DNA of 64,000 nt from Angelobacter sp036258095 (lineage in GTDB: Bacteria > Acidobacteriota > Terriglobia > Terriglobales > Acidobacteriaceae). Made by a program: the position numbers and the translations under genes. Shown piece by piece: positions 9,492 to 18,415 of this stretch. The notes beneath the pieces are model-generated. The model ran no database searches. It saw only the letters and a list, made by a program, of their open reading frames with translations, and was not told the origin of the DNA. The stretch covers positions 1-64,000 of the forward strand of contig DATAEJ010000013.1 in NCBI GenBank assembly GCA_036258095.1, in the 5' to 3' direction. Numbering within the stretch: the first letter of the stretch is position 1; the number at the start of each line of letters is the position of its first letter.

Positions 9492-10241
9492 CTAGTAGCG
9501 CACAATCGCCGCAAATGACTTGGGATCCAGGCTGGCGCCGCCCACGAGAGCTCCATCAATCTCCGGATGTGTCATCAGCGCCTTGGCATTATCCGGTTTA
9601 ACGCTGCCTCCATAGAGGATCCTCATCTTTGCTGCGATTTCGTCTCCGAATGCTTCTGCCGCTTCAGCGCGTATCACCCGGTGCGCGTCTCCTGCCAGCT
9701 CAGGAGTGGCCGTTTTTCCGGTGCCAATCGCCCAAACCGGCTCATAGGCGATGATGATGGTATGAGCTGACTCTCCCGCAATCCTCCGAAAGGCCACACT
9801 GCATTGCCGCCGGAGAACATCTTCCGTCAGCCCTGCCTCGCGCTCCTGGATCACCTCACCCACGCAGACAATCGGCTTCAGGCCGACAACCAGCGCTGCT
9901 CTGAGCTTCAAGTTGACGGTGTCATCGGTTTCACCGAAATACTGCCGCCGCTCGGAGTGGCCGATGATCACGTGCGTGCACCCGGCAGCTTGCAGCATTT
10001 GACCGGAAACAGCTCCCGTGAAAGCGCCTTCTTTTTCCCAGTGCATGTCCTGGCCACCCACCTCAAAGCTGCTATTCTTTACCGCTTCCACCACGGCTGG
10101 AATGCACACGAAAGGCGGGCAGAAGACGATCTCATCACGCGTGTGTGCGCCGACCTCGGCCTGGAAGGGCGGAACGAAATCTCTTGCCAATGGCGGCGTC
10201 TTGTACATCTTCCAGTTTGCGGCGATTACCTTCTTTCGCAT
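9492..10241 (-). CDS. tpiA: Triosephosphate isomerase
   Basis: 249 residues from ATG at 10241, preferred over TTG at 10244 because AGAGG (10253-10249) then has 7-base spacing. The enzyme interconverts dihydroxyacetone phosphate and glyceraldehyde 3-phosphate. Lys11 (AANWKMYK), His95 in GHSERR, Glu167 in AYEPVWAIGTG and the phosphate-binding YGGSV near the C-terminus are all in canonical places. The start overlaps the stop of the macro-domain gene by one base (TGATG), so translation is probably coupled. Last gene of gap-pgk-macro-tpiA. Confidence 0.97.
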   Translation of the reverse strand: MRKKVIAANWKMYKTPPLARDFVPPFQAEVGAHTRDEIVFCPPFVCIPAVVEAVKNSSFEVGGQDMHWEKEGAFTGAVSGQMLQAAGCTHVIIGHSERRQYFGETDDTVNLKLRAALVVGLKPIVCVGEVIQEREAGLTEDVLRRQCSVAFRRIAGESAHTIIIAYEPVWAIGTGKTATPELAGDAHRVIRAEAAEAFGDEIAAKMRILYGGSVKPDNAKALMTHPEIDGALVGGASLDPKSFAAIVRY

Positions 10242-10837
10242 CAATTCGCCTCTGATGTGATTTTCAGATGGGAGTAGTTCTGCCGCAGCTTGTTCATGGC
10301 CGCGGCATACGCCTTATGTGTTCTTGGATCAAACAACACAAACCGGACCAGCACCAACGAACGAGGCGACTGGAGAAGATCAGCTACGGTCCTTACCGCA
10401 ACTTGCGCCGCAAGATCCACCGGATATCCAAATGCTCCTGTAGAAACCGAAGGAAAACTAAGACTTGTGCAATTCAGCCGGAGAGCTTCTCCAATTGAAT
10501 TGCAATAGGAGCTCTCGAGGATCTGTGGTTCGTTGCGCTCACCGCCATACCACACCGGCCCAACGGTGTGGATCACGTAACGGACTTTCAGGTTACCTGC
10601 CCGGGTTGCGACTGCTTGTCCCGCGGGCAGGGGGCCGCGCTGATCGTGGATTTTCCGGCACTCATCCAGCAACGTCGGACCGGCTGCCGCATGGATCGCA
10701 CCGTCAACTCCACCGCCGCCGAGCAGGGAAGAATTGGCGGCGTTCACAATTGCGTCAGTAGTCTCATGCACGATATTGCCTAGAACCAGCTCCATTCGGG
10801 CGGCTTCGCCGATCAGATAATGTGCTGGCTCGTTCAT
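10241..10837 (-). CDS. Macro domain protein (ADP-ribose-1''-phosphate / O-acetyl-ADP-ribose hydrolase type)
   Basis: 198 residues covering one macro domain. The start GEAARMELVLGNIVHETTD leads into the conserved AIVNAANSSLLGGGGVDGAIH, then VIHTVGPVW and SVSTGAFGYP, the ADP-ribose binding loops of the MacroD/YmdB class. Such proteins deacetylate O-acetyl-ADP-ribose or remove ADP-ribose from acidic residues; which one applies is not visible. It sits between pgk (4 bases upstream) and tpiA (1-base overlap), so it is co-expressed with glycolytic enzymes. A link to NAD-derived ADP-ribose is inference. Confidence 0.93.
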   Translation of the reverse strand: MNEPAHYLIGEAARMELVLGNIVHETTDAIVNAANSSLLGGGGVDGAIHAAAGPTLLDECRKIHDQRGPLPAGQAVATRAGNLKVRYVIHTVGPVWYGGERNEPQILESSYCNSIGEALRLNCTSLSFPSVSTGAFGYPVDLAAQVAVRTVADLLQSPRSLVLVRFVLFDPRTHKAYAAAMNKLRQNYSHLKITSEAN

Positions 10838-10841
10838 CCGA

Positions 10842-12053
10842 TTACTTTTCTGACAACGCTTCTACGCCGGGCAGCTTCTTGCCTTCCAGGAATTCCAGCG
10901 AGGCGCCTCCACCGGTGGAAATGTGGCTGATTTTGTCAGCCACTCCTGACTGATGGACCGCAGCTACTGAATCGCCGCCTCCAACGATCGAAATTGACTT
11001 GCTATTCGCGGCGATTGCTTCGGCAATCTTCATTGTGCCTTTGGCAAACAGCGGTGTTTCAAACACCCCCATCGGCCCGTTCCACACAATCGTCTTTGCT
11101 CCAGCAATCTCCTTGGAGAAGGCAGTAATGGTTTCAGGCCCGATATCCAGACCCATCTGGCCGTCCGGAATGCCAGCGTCAGTGGTTACAACCTGTGTCT
11201 TGGCGGCGCCGTCGATCTTTTCTGCGGTCACATGGTCAGCCGGGAGCAACAGTCGAACATTCCGCTTCTTTGCTTCCTCTAGCAGTTCCTTCGCGAGCTC
11301 AACCTTGTCCCCTTCCACCAGCGACTTACCCGTTTTCCTGCCTTGCGCCTTCAGGAACGTGTAAGCCATGGCTCCGCCGATCAAGAGTGCGTCGACTTTA
11401 GTGAGGAGGTTGCGTATCACGTCAATCTTGTCGGAAACCTTCGCACCGCCAATGATCGCCACGAAGGGCTTTTCTGGATTGCTGGTCGCCTTGCCGAGAT
11501 ACTCAAGCTCTTTTTGCATCAGCAGCCCAGCTGCCGACCGGCTTACAAATTTCGTAATACCGGCCGTAGACGCGTGAGCCCGATGAGCAGAGCCAAAGGC
11601 ATCGTTGACATAAACATCTGCCAGGCTCGCCAGCGCGCGAGAGAACTTCTCGTCATTGGCCTCTTCTTCGGCGTGGAATCGCAGGTTCTCAAGCAGGAGC
11701 GTCTGGCCTTTCTCGAGCCGCGACGCCATCTCTTCCGCAGCCAGACCTATGCAATCCGGGGCAAACCCTACATTGCAGCTGCGGCCAAGCTCCTGATCCA
11801 ACAGCATGCGCAATCGCTCCGCCGCTGGCTTAAGACTCATTTTCGCCACTGGCCTGCCTTTGGGACGGCCGAGGTGCGAAGCCAGGATCAGCCGTGCGCC
11901 CTTACGCAACGCATACTCAATCGTCGGCAGCGTCTCACGAATGCGCGTGTCGTCCGTCACTCGTCCATCTTCCGAAAGAGGGACATTGAAGTCCACACGC
12001 ACGAAAACCCGCTGGCCGTCCAGATTGAGGTCTTGAATCGATAGCTTGGCCAT
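10842..12053 (-). CDS. pgk: Phosphoglycerate kinase
   Basis: 403 residues, within the usual 390-420. It catalyses phosphate transfer between 1,3-bisphosphoglycerate and ADP. Visible family motifs are RVDFNVPL at the N-terminus, LASHLGRPKGR, the substrate Arg region DAFGSAHRAHAS, GGAKVSDKI, and the nucleotide-binding C-domain NGPMGVFE and GGGDSVAA. It starts 20 bases after gap and ends 4 bases before the macro gene. Confidence 0.97.
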   Translation of the reverse strand: MAKLSIQDLNLDGQRVFVRVDFNVPLSEDGRVTDDTRIRETLPTIEYALRKGARLILASHLGRPKGRPVAKMSLKPAAERLRMLLDQELGRSCNVGFAPDCIGLAAEEMASRLEKGQTLLLENLRFHAEEEANDEKFSRALASLADVYVNDAFGSAHRAHASTAGITKFVSRSAAGLLMQKELEYLGKATSNPEKPFVAIIGGAKVSDKIDVIRNLLTKVDALLIGGAMAYTFLKAQGRKTGKSLVEGDKVELAKELLEEAKKRNVRLLLPADHVTAEKIDGAAKTQVVTTDAGIPDGQMGLDIGPETITAFSKEIAGAKTIVWNGPMGVFETPLFAKGTMKIAEAIAANSKSISIVGGGDSVAAVHQSGVADKISHISTGGGASLEFLEGKKLPGVEALSEK

Positions 12054-12073
12054 ATCTCACCCGTTCTTCCGGC

Positions 12074-13081
12074 TTACAGCCCTTTTTTCGCGATGAACTC
12101 AATCAAGTCACGTACCCGGCATGAATAACCCCATTCATTGTCGTACCAGGCAATTACCTTCACGCAGTTGCCGGCCACAACGCGGGTCAGCGGGGAATCA
12201 ACAATTGACGAGCGGTCGTCACCGCGATAATCCATGGAAACGAGCTCTTCGGTCTCGTACCCAAGTATTCCTTTCATGGGACCGTTGGCGGCCGCCTGCA
12301 ACGCTCTATTGACCTCTTCTGCCGTCGTGCCTTTTTCCACGAAGGCCACCAGATCAACCACGGAAACGTTCGGGGTCGGAACGCGCATGGCGAAGCCGTC
12401 CAACTTCCCTTTGAGGTCAGGGATCACCAGATGTAGAGCCTTCGCTGCGCCGGTGGAGGTCGGAATCATGGAGATGGCTGCGGCGCGGGCCCGGCGAAGG
12501 TCCTTGTGCGGAAAATCAAGAATCACCTGATCATTCGTGTAGGAATGGATCGTGGTCATGGTCCCGCTCTGAATCTTGAAAGTGTCGTGGATGACCTTCG
12601 CTACCGGCGCCAGGCAGTTCGTGGTACAGGAAGCATTGGAGATGATGTGGTGCTTGGTGGGATCGTATTTGTTTTCGTTCACACCCAGTACGATCGTTAT
12701 ATCTTCATTCTTTGCCGGCGCGGAAATGATGACCTTCTTCACCGGGCCGCGCAGGTGTGCCTTGGCCTTTTCTGCTTCGGTGAACTTACCGGTTGACTCG
12801 ATCACCACCTGTGCGCCCACGCTTTCCCAGTTCAGCGCGGCTGGGTCTTTCTCTGAAAAAACCTTGATCGCCTTGCCATTGATGGTGATGGAATCACCGC
12901 TGGCTTTTATATCGTGCTTAAGATTGCCAAGAATCGAATCATACTTGAGCAGGTGCGCCAGCGTTGCCGGACTGGTAAGGTCGTTGACCGCGACGAATTC
13001 GAAATTCGGATTGTCGATTGCCGTACGCAGCACGTTGCGGCCGATGCGGCCAAAGCCGTTGATACCTACTTTGATTGCCAT
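12074..13081 (-). CDS. gap: Glyceraldehyde-3-phosphate dehydrogenase, type I
   Basis: 335 residues. NAD-binding GINGFGRIGRN at the N-terminus, VNDLT with Asp34 pointing to NAD preference, the catalytic Cys152 in SNASCTTNCLAP and a downstream His region are standard. ATG at 13081 follows GGAGG. It is the first gene of gap-pgk-macro-tpiA. Upstream on the minus strand, TATAGA at 13272-13267 could be a -10 box, giving a leader of about 180 bases; no good -35 is visible. Confidence 0.97.
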   Translation of the reverse strand: MAIKVGINGFGRIGRNVLRTAIDNPNFEFVAVNDLTSPATLAHLLKYDSILGNLKHDIKASGDSITINGKAIKVFSEKDPAALNWESVGAQVVIESTGKFTEAEKAKAHLRGPVKKVIISAPAKNEDITIVLGVNENKYDPTKHHIISNASCTTNCLAPVAKVIHDTFKIQSGTMTTIHSYTNDQVILDFPHKDLRRARAAAISMIPTSTGAAKALHLVIPDLKGKLDGFAMRVPTPNVSVVDLVAFVEKGTTAEEVNRALQAAANGPMKGILGYETEELVSMDYRGDDRSSIVDSPLTRVVAGNCVKVIAWYDNEWGYSCRVRDLIEFIAKKGL

Positions 13082-13317
13082 CGTTCCTCCAAAAAATCCT
13101 GAATTGATGTTCGGGGGCTTTTTCCGCGCAAAGGTTGCCTGTGAGTCTCATGCCAGGGAACAAACTAATCAGGTTAGCAGAGAGAATCTTGCACGGGCAA
13201 ACGCGTTGCGCTTCGGTTCGGCTCTTAGCTGAGCATGAAATGGAGTGCGGGCGCTCTCCCGTTGCGTCTATAGCGCGGAACACGACCGGCCGGTTTTAAC
13301 GGTAAGGCACAACTGGT

Positions 13318-13347
13318 CGGGACGGGCCGCAACTCGGGCCCGTCCCG
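13318..13347 (-). terminator. Hairpin after the ADOP permease gene
   Basis: 11-bp perfect GC-rich inverted repeat (13318-13328 with 13337-13347), 8-base loop. It lies about 30 bases past the stop of the minus-strand permease gene and upstream of the gap leader. No U-tract follows in either direction, so it may be a factor-assisted terminator or a 3'-end stabiliser. Confidence 0.5.
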
Positions 13348-13377
13348 AAAACAGGCAGGCAGCGCCTTTGGATCTGG

Positions 13378-15855
13378 CTACTCCGCGCGCAACGCTTCCA
13401 CCGCGTTCACGCGCGCAGCACGAGCAGCTGGAAGCATTGAGGCGACAATAGCAACGATCATCAGCAGCGCGGCTGATACGATGATGGGCAATGCGCCCGG
13501 CATTCTGAGGTCTGCGAAATACCTGGCGCCTACGCGTGCCATGGCGAAACCGAGGGCCGCGCCGGCCAGGACACCGAGAGAGGCCATCACGGCACCCTGT
13601 GCGATCACACCCTGAAGCAGCTGCCGTGGCTGCGATCCCAGCGCCAACCGGATTCCAAATTCACGCGTGCGTGCGCTGACTGAGAACGCCAGCACTCCGG
13701 CGACACCGACCACGGCAATCGCAAGAGCAACCGCGGCGAACACGCCGAATACCACCGAGTTCAGGCGATCGGGCGTGAGCACCTGGGTGCGGACGTCCTT
13801 GAGCGTAGCAGCGTGTTCAACCGGTTGATCCGTGGAGAGCTCGCGGATGATGTGCGTGGCCGGCGTGATCAGAGCGTTAGGATCGCCGCTGGTGTGAATG
13901 AAGAGATCGGCGCCGAACATGGGGCCATCTTCAAACGTGTTGTAAACCGTGAGTGTAGGCCGCGGAATAATGTGCTCGTCATCGATATCGGGAGTGACGC
14001 CAATGATGCGGTGCGGCGACTTGACACGTGCCTTTTCCGCGCCATCTCCGGAAATGAACTCGAGAACGGGATCGCTCCAGTAAATATGGTGGCCCACGGC
14101 ATCCCCCTTGGGGAACATGGTTCGGGCCAGCGATTGACTCACGATGACCACAGGTTCCGATGTTTTGGTATCACGAGCGTCGAAATCACGTCCGTCGAGG
14201 ATAGGAACTCCCAATGACGCAAAGAATCCCGGGGAAATGGTGCGCCACCGGGCGCGCGGATCCTCGACGCCTGCTTGATGAGGATGGCCATCCCCGGCAA
14301 ACTGCAGGCCGAAACTCCGGCCATCACGCCAGGGAACCACATTGCCGAAGGACACTGAATTGACGCTGGGTAGAGCGCTGATGCGCCGCATCGCCTCCTT
14401 GTAGAACTCGAGGACTTGTTCTTGTGATTTGCCGTAGGACATCGGCGGAACACTGATGGAGAGTACGCGTTCTGTGTCCAGCCCGGTCTGCGCCCGGCGC
14501 AGCTCAATCAGCGTCATAACCAGGCTGCTGGATCCTGCGAGAAGCACGAAGGAGAGAGCGATCTGCGTGACCGCGAAGATACGCTGCCGCCGCGTGGTGC
14601 TGCCGGTAATCCGCACGCCGCCCGTGGCCAAACTCAGCCCGTGGGTATTATCGCCCGAGGGCAGCCGCGGAACAAAGGCCAGGACCACCGCAGCCACGAT
14701 CGCCAGTCCCGCCCCGACCCACAGCATGCTGGAATCGACAGTCAGATCCAGGGCGCGCACCGAGAAACGCGAGGCATAGCGCGCCAGAACCGTGACCAGT
14801 GGCTGCGCGCTGAGTACGCCCAGCGCAGCACCCGCTCCACAGATGATCAGGCTTTCCGCCAGCAGCATGCGGCGCAGAGCGCCTCGGTTTGCGCCCAAGG
14901 CGGTGCGGATGGCCAGCTCATTTTCCCGCTGAACGGTCCGCGCCAGAATCAGGTTGGCAACGTTGCAGCAGGCGATGATGAACAGCAATCCTGAAGCCGC
15001 GAGCAGCACCAGGAGAATGGTCCTGGCGCCGGAGGTGACTTCATCCCGAAACGGCTTCACTCCTATCTGGAAGTTCGCTTGTTTTGAATACGCTTCAGGA
15101 TACTTCTGAATCATGGCCGAGTGCGCCGTGCGCAACTCCGTGCGCGCCTGGTCGACGCTGGCTCCGGGGGCCAGCCGGCCAAACAGTTCGGTCATCCGGT
15201 GGACACGCCCCGTCACCATAGTGGCGGAAAGATGGTGCGGACTCGTGACAATGTTGGAGATGATCTCCGTCTCTTGCGGGTAGGGCACGCACGGTTCGAG
15301 CACGCCAATGATCGTCGCCGTGCGATCGCCAATGCTGCCCAGGCGGACTTGTTTGCCGATCACGTTGGGATCGCGATTGAGACTGTTGTTCCAGAACCGA
15401 TAGGTGAGAACTACCACGCCGGCGGCATTCGGGCCATCGTCTTGCGGGCCGATAAGACGTCCCAGCACGGGATGCAAACCCATGACTTCAAAAAAGGTTC
15501 CACTAACGACGCCACCTTGAATGGTACGCGGTTCACCCAGCCCCACCATGGTGAAGCCCATCGCGGAAAAGTCGCCGAACGAACCAACACTCTTCACGCT
15601 ACCCTTCAGGTCCTGGAGCTCGGGCACAGAAAAGGTGGTGTTTTCCTCGTCCAGTCCAGGAGCGCTCTGGCGGACATAGATCAGCCGGGCTTCGTCACGA
15701 TTGACCAGTGGCTTGAGAAGTACGCCACGCACCAGCGTGAAGATGGCGGAGTTGGCGCCGATGCCCAGCGCCAGCGTGAGTATCACGGTAACTGCCAAGC
15801 CGGGAGTCCGACGCAAAGAATGGACCGCAACTCTCAAATCGCGCACGAATGCCAT
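13378..15855 (-). CDS. ADOP-family permease (MacB/FtsX-like)
   Basis: 825 residues. The N-terminal cytoplasmic helix and first span (RRTPGLAVTVILTLALGIGA) are followed by a MacB-type periplasmic core (about 50-250) and a three-span FtsX domain (about 280-400). A second periplasmic core and a final three-span FtsX domain with REFGIRLALGSQPRQLL (about 705-815) complete it. This duplicated plan without an adjacent ATPase is the acidobacterial duplicated orphan permease type. Neither neighbour is an ATPase. Function is unproven; it may act in envelope export or tripartite efflux. Confidence 0.93.
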   Translation of the reverse strand: MAFVRDLRVAVHSLRRTPGLAVTVILTLALGIGANSAIFTLVRGVLLKPLVNRDEARLIYVRQSAPGLDEENTTFSVPELQDLKGSVKSVGSFGDFSAMGFTMVGLGEPRTIQGGVVSGTFFEVMGLHPVLGRLIGPQDDGPNAAGVVVLTYRFWNNSLNRDPNVIGKQVRLGSIGDRTATIIGVLEPCVPYPQETEIISNIVTSPHHLSATMVTGRVHRMTELFGRLAPGASVDQARTELRTAHSAMIQKYPEAYSKQANFQIGVKPFRDEVTSGARTILLVLLAASGLLFIIACCNVANLILARTVQRENELAIRTALGANRGALRRMLLAESLIICGAGAALGVLSAQPLVTVLARYASRFSVRALDLTVDSSMLWVGAGLAIVAAVVLAFVPRLPSGDNTHGLSLATGGVRITGSTTRRQRIFAVTQIALSFVLLAGSSSLVMTLIELRRAQTGLDTERVLSISVPPMSYGKSQEQVLEFYKEAMRRISALPSVNSVSFGNVVPWRDGRSFGLQFAGDGHPHQAGVEDPRARWRTISPGFFASLGVPILDGRDFDARDTKTSEPVVIVSQSLARTMFPKGDAVGHHIYWSDPVLEFISGDGAEKARVKSPHRIIGVTPDIDDEHIIPRPTLTVYNTFEDGPMFGADLFIHTSGDPNALITPATHIIRELSTDQPVEHAATLKDVRTQVLTPDRLNSVVFGVFAAVALAIAVVGVAGVLAFSVSARTREFGIRLALGSQPRQLLQGVIAQGAVMASLGVLAGAALGFAMARVGARYFADLRMPGALPIIVSAALLMIVAIVASMLPAARAARVNAVEALRAE

Positions 15856-15974
15856 GTTCGGTTACCTCCAACACTTTGGCAATGCTAGCACCATAGCTGG
15901 CAATGCGAAACCTTGCATCTCCAGCGATTTAGCAACTGACGCGGCACAACGCGTGCTGGATCAGCTGGTTTAAG

Positions 15975-17207
15975 TTAAGCTGCCCCGAGGTCATCGCGGC
16001 GGCGTGTCAGGTAAGCGGTCTCGGCGATATTGCCCGCCAGTTCAATGGCTTTGTCATACGCCGCACGCGATTTCTGACTCAATCCCAGCCGGCGCAGCAG
16101 TTCGGCGCGGGTTGCATGGTAAGCGTGATAGCCAGCCAGCCTGTCGTCAAGACCGTCGACTGTCGCCAGCGCCACCTCCGGACCGTCAACCTCGGCCACC
16201 GCGACGGCCCGGTTCAAGGCGATCACCGGCGAAGGGTCGAGGCGGACGAGTTGGTCATAGAGTGCGACGACCTGCGACCAGTCGGTATCCCGTACATGTT
16301 TGGCGGAGGTATGCACGGCGTTGATCGCCGCCAGAATTTGGTAGCGACCGGGAGCGGCGTCGGCAGCCAGGCGCTCGCAGACCAGTTGATGCCCCTCGGC
16401 GATCAGCGCTGCATTCCATGCCCCTCGGTCCTGCTCGCCGAGCGGTACCAGTTCGCCGCTCGCCGAAACCCGGGCCGTGCGGCGCGCCTCCGTGAGAAGC
16501 ATCAGAGCCAGCAGGCCGGTCACCTCACCGTCGTCGGGCAAAAGGGCGCGGATGAGCCGAGTAAGGCGGATCGCTTCACCGGTCAGGCCAGGACGTATGG
16601 GGTCCTGGTCCGGGCCACTCGCCAGGTAGCCCTCGTTGAAGACGAGGAAGAAAACAGCCAGTACTCCGGAAACTCGTGCCGGAAGCTCCTCCGCCGACGG
16701 CGTGCGATAAGGGATACGAGCCACCCGGATCTTTGCCTTCGCGCGCGTGATCCGTTGCCCCATGGTGGTTTCCTGCACCAGAAAGGCACGGGCGATCTCA
16801 GCCATGGTTAGCCCGCCGACCATGCGCAGCGTCAGCGCCACACGTGCCTCCATCGAGAGCGCGGGATGACAGCAGGTGAAAATCAGCCGGAGCCGCTCAT
16901 CCTCGATGGCCTCGAGAGGCTCGGACTGATCATTGCTGTACAAAATCTGAGCCTCCTTCTGCTTGTCGTCGCGCTTGTTCTCACGGCGAATCCGGTCGAT
17001 AGCTTTGCGCTTGGCCGTGGTGGTCAGCCATGCGCCGGGATTTGCCGGTACGCCGTCCACCGGCCACCTCACAATGGCGGTCGCAAACGCTTCGGCCGAC
17101 GCTTCCTCGGCCATGTCGAGGTTACCGAAACGTTTGGCCATCGCGGCGACCACGCGTGCCCACTCCTCGCGGTGAGCCTGCGTGATGGCTTCCTCAATCT
17201 CGATCAC
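15975..17207 (-). CDS. ECF-type RNA polymerase sigma factor (ECF42-like, with C-terminal TPR-like extension)
   Basis: 410 residues from GTG at 17207. A longer reading from 17252 would overlap the upstream gene by 49 bases, while GTG at 17207 makes a tight GTGA overlap with its stop. Sigma region 2 (FGNLDMAEEASAEAFATAI, WLTTTAKRKAIDRIRRENKR) and region 4 (LTLRMVGGLTMAEIARAFLV) fill the first 190 residues. About 220 residues of helical repeats follow (YLASGPDQD, LLTEARRTARVS, AINAVHTSA). This length and the DGPF neighbour fit the ECF42 group, which uses no anti-sigma factor. Confidence 0.92.
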   Translation of the reverse strand: MIEIEEAITQAHREEWARVVAAMAKRFGNLDMAEEASAEAFATAIVRWPVDGVPANPGAWLTTTAKRKAIDRIRRENKRDDKQKEAQILYSNDQSEPLEAIEDERLRLIFTCCHPALSMEARVALTLRMVGGLTMAEIARAFLVQETTMGQRITRAKAKIRVARIPYRTPSAEELPARVSGVLAVFFLVFNEGYLASGPDQDPIRPGLTGEAIRLTRLIRALLPDDGEVTGLLALMLLTEARRTARVSASGELVPLGEQDRGAWNAALIAEGHQLVCERLAADAAPGRYQILAAINAVHTSAKHVRDTDWSQVVALYDQLVRLDPSPVIALNRAVAVAEVDGPEVALATVDGLDDRLAGYHAYHATRAELLRRLGLSQKSRAAYDKAIELAGNIAETAYLTRRRDDLGAA

Positions 17208-17539
17208 GCTGGGCCGGTTAGGAATGGCCGCACCTCCACCTTGCGATTGCACGCCTGCGACCCATCGGCAGCGAGTTTGAGCGCGACGTCGAGGTCAGGC
17301 GCCTCGATGATCCATAAACCGGCGATGTACTCCTTTGATTCCAGGAATGGCCCGTCAGTGAGCACCGCTTCGCCACCTCGGTTGTCGATCACAGTGGCCG
17401 TGCTGGGCGTCCCGAGGCCGCCGGCGAAGACCCAGTGACCGTTAGCTTGGAGCCGCGCGTTGAACACGTCTATGGCAGCCATCTCGGCCGGCGTGGCGAG
17501 GCCGGCGTTGTTGTCTATCACGGAAACCAGGTACTTCAT
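17204..17539 (-). CDS. YCII-related/DGPF-domain protein
   Basis: 111 residues from ATG at 17539, where a purine-rich GGAG-like site sits upstream; an in-frame ATG at 17569 lacks one. The signature TDGPFLESKEYIAGLWII gives the DGPF family its name. The fold is a small ferredoxin-like dimer. It is the usual partner gene of ECF42 sigma factors and overlaps that gene here (GTGA). Its biochemical role is not established. Confidence 0.92.
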   Translation of the reverse strand: MKYLVSVIDNNAGLATPAEMAAIDVFNARLQANGHWVFAGGLGTPSTATVIDNRGGEAVLTDGPFLESKEYIAGLWIIEAPDLDVALKLAADGSQACNRKVEVRPFLTGPA

Positions 17540-17720
17540 CTCGGATCTTCTCCTCTGTTGGGCGCTCACCCTTACGACGAACAGATCGGCCCCAATCCGA
17601 CAACCGCTTCCGGCACTTTTTTGATCAGATAATGGCTCTTCTAATTATGCGCTCAGGCGGAAAACCTATTAGCACCCTCACGATGAGCAAACGCCCCCTT
17701 GTTAAGTTGGCGGAGCAGGC

Positions 17721-17751
17721 ACAAAAATGCCGCGGTCCTGGCCGCGGCATT
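17721..17751 (-). terminator. Strong rho-independent terminator
   Basis: Ten-bp perfect stem AATGCCGCGG (17726-17735) / CCGCGGCATT (17742-17751) with a 6-base loop. On the minus strand it ends in GCATTTTTGTG, a clear U-tract, so it stops leftward transcription. No protein gene ends just upstream of it. Confidence 0.85.
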
Positions 17752-18254
17752 GGATTGAGAGATCGAGAATTTTGGTTACTTGGGCGTCTGGCTGGTCTTC
17801 ACGGCTTCCCGCTCTTGTGTGTTCGTTTGGGCCGGTCGGGTCCCAGTGGCCGCCTTATTCCTTGTTCATAAGGAGGTTCGTTTTCCTGCAATACGAATCT
17901 CTTCCTCATTGTCTTGGAAATGGGGCGCCGGCGCTCTTTGCGTCATGTGTGTTTGGGGAGGTGCGGCCTTCGCATCGCCTGCGTGGCAGTGTTCTTTGTG
18001 CCTGCCTGCAAGTCATGCGAGGCAACGGCCTCCGCTTGACCATTAACCTTCACTTGAATGTGCTCGACGTGCTGGATCGTTTCTCTCGGACTGAACCTTG
18101 GATGTGGGCAGGAACGCTCAAGCCGGGCACACCCGAATCCGAAAGAAACGCCGGCAGTCGTCTTTGCACCGGACTGCTGTGCGTGCACCTTTGACCTCAC
18201 CACAGCAGCAGGGACTCCTGCCTGGACTCTGAGTGGCTTGGGGGAGGGTAGCGG
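17725..18254 (-). ncRNA. Candidate non-coding transcript, about 530 nt
   Basis: The segment is bounded by a minus-strand promoter (TTGCGT-16-TATAAT, 18288-18261) and an intrinsic terminator (17751-17721). Inside I find only short, unconvincing frames, and none of the signature sequences of tmRNA, RNase P RNA or SRP RNA. It may be a long regulatory RNA or encode small peptides (one 26-codon frame begins ATGACGCAAAGAGCG). This is inference from the bounding signals alone. Confidence 0.4.
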
Positions 18255-18260
18255 GCCGGA

Positions 18261-18288
18261 ATTATAGCAACTTTGCTTTCAGACGCAA
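18261..18288 (-). promoter_or_regulatory. Sigma70-like promoter, minus strand
   Basis: -35 TTGCGT (18288-18283), 16-base spacer, perfect -10 TATAAT (18266-18261). Expected start near 18254. It points into the gene-free stretch. Confidence 0.65.
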
Positions 18289-18370
18289 CAAAGAAATGCA
18301 CAAAATTCGCAACAAAGTGTGCGGGAAGAGCTCTTACCTGAGATTAAAGCGAAGATGGGACGAATAAATG

Positions 18371-18402
18371 AGCGCGACCGGGTTGCTTGCCCGGGCCGCG
18401 CT
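18371..18402 (-). terminator. Terminator hairpin after the fibronectin-like gene
   Basis: AGCGCG (18371-18376) pairs with CGCGCT (18397-18402) and CCGGG with CCCGG inside, with a small internal loop and a 7-base apical loop. It sits 14 bases past the stop at 18416 on the minus strand and is followed by CATTTATTCG. Confidence 0.7.
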
Positions 18403-18415
18403 CTGTGGTTTCGGT

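Larger units (their letters stand above)
17540..18415. other. 876-base stretch without a convincing protein gene
   Basis: No reading frame here has good start signals, family motifs or codon use like its neighbours. It does hold a strong terminator (17721-17751), a sigma70-like promoter (18261-18288) and a second terminator (18371-18402), all oriented to the minus strand. Short minus frames exist, for example one ending AVKTSQTPK at 17776, but none is persuasive. Confidence 0.6.

Noticed and set aside
13238..13270. Sequence shared with 17918-17946 (GACGCAA, AGAGCGCC and CCATTTC in the same order, with a 4-base gap)
   Set aside because: Three mismatches plus a gap in about 28 bases is borderline by chance, and the two sites have no common context that would explain a shared element.
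15121..15888. 255-codon + strand frame
   Set aside because: It is antisense to the ADOP permease gene and has no motif or start signal.
17943..18203. 86-codon minus-strand frame inside the candidate non-coding unit
   Set aside because: Composition is unlike neighbouring genes, it has no recognisable motif, and its start is only weakly supported.
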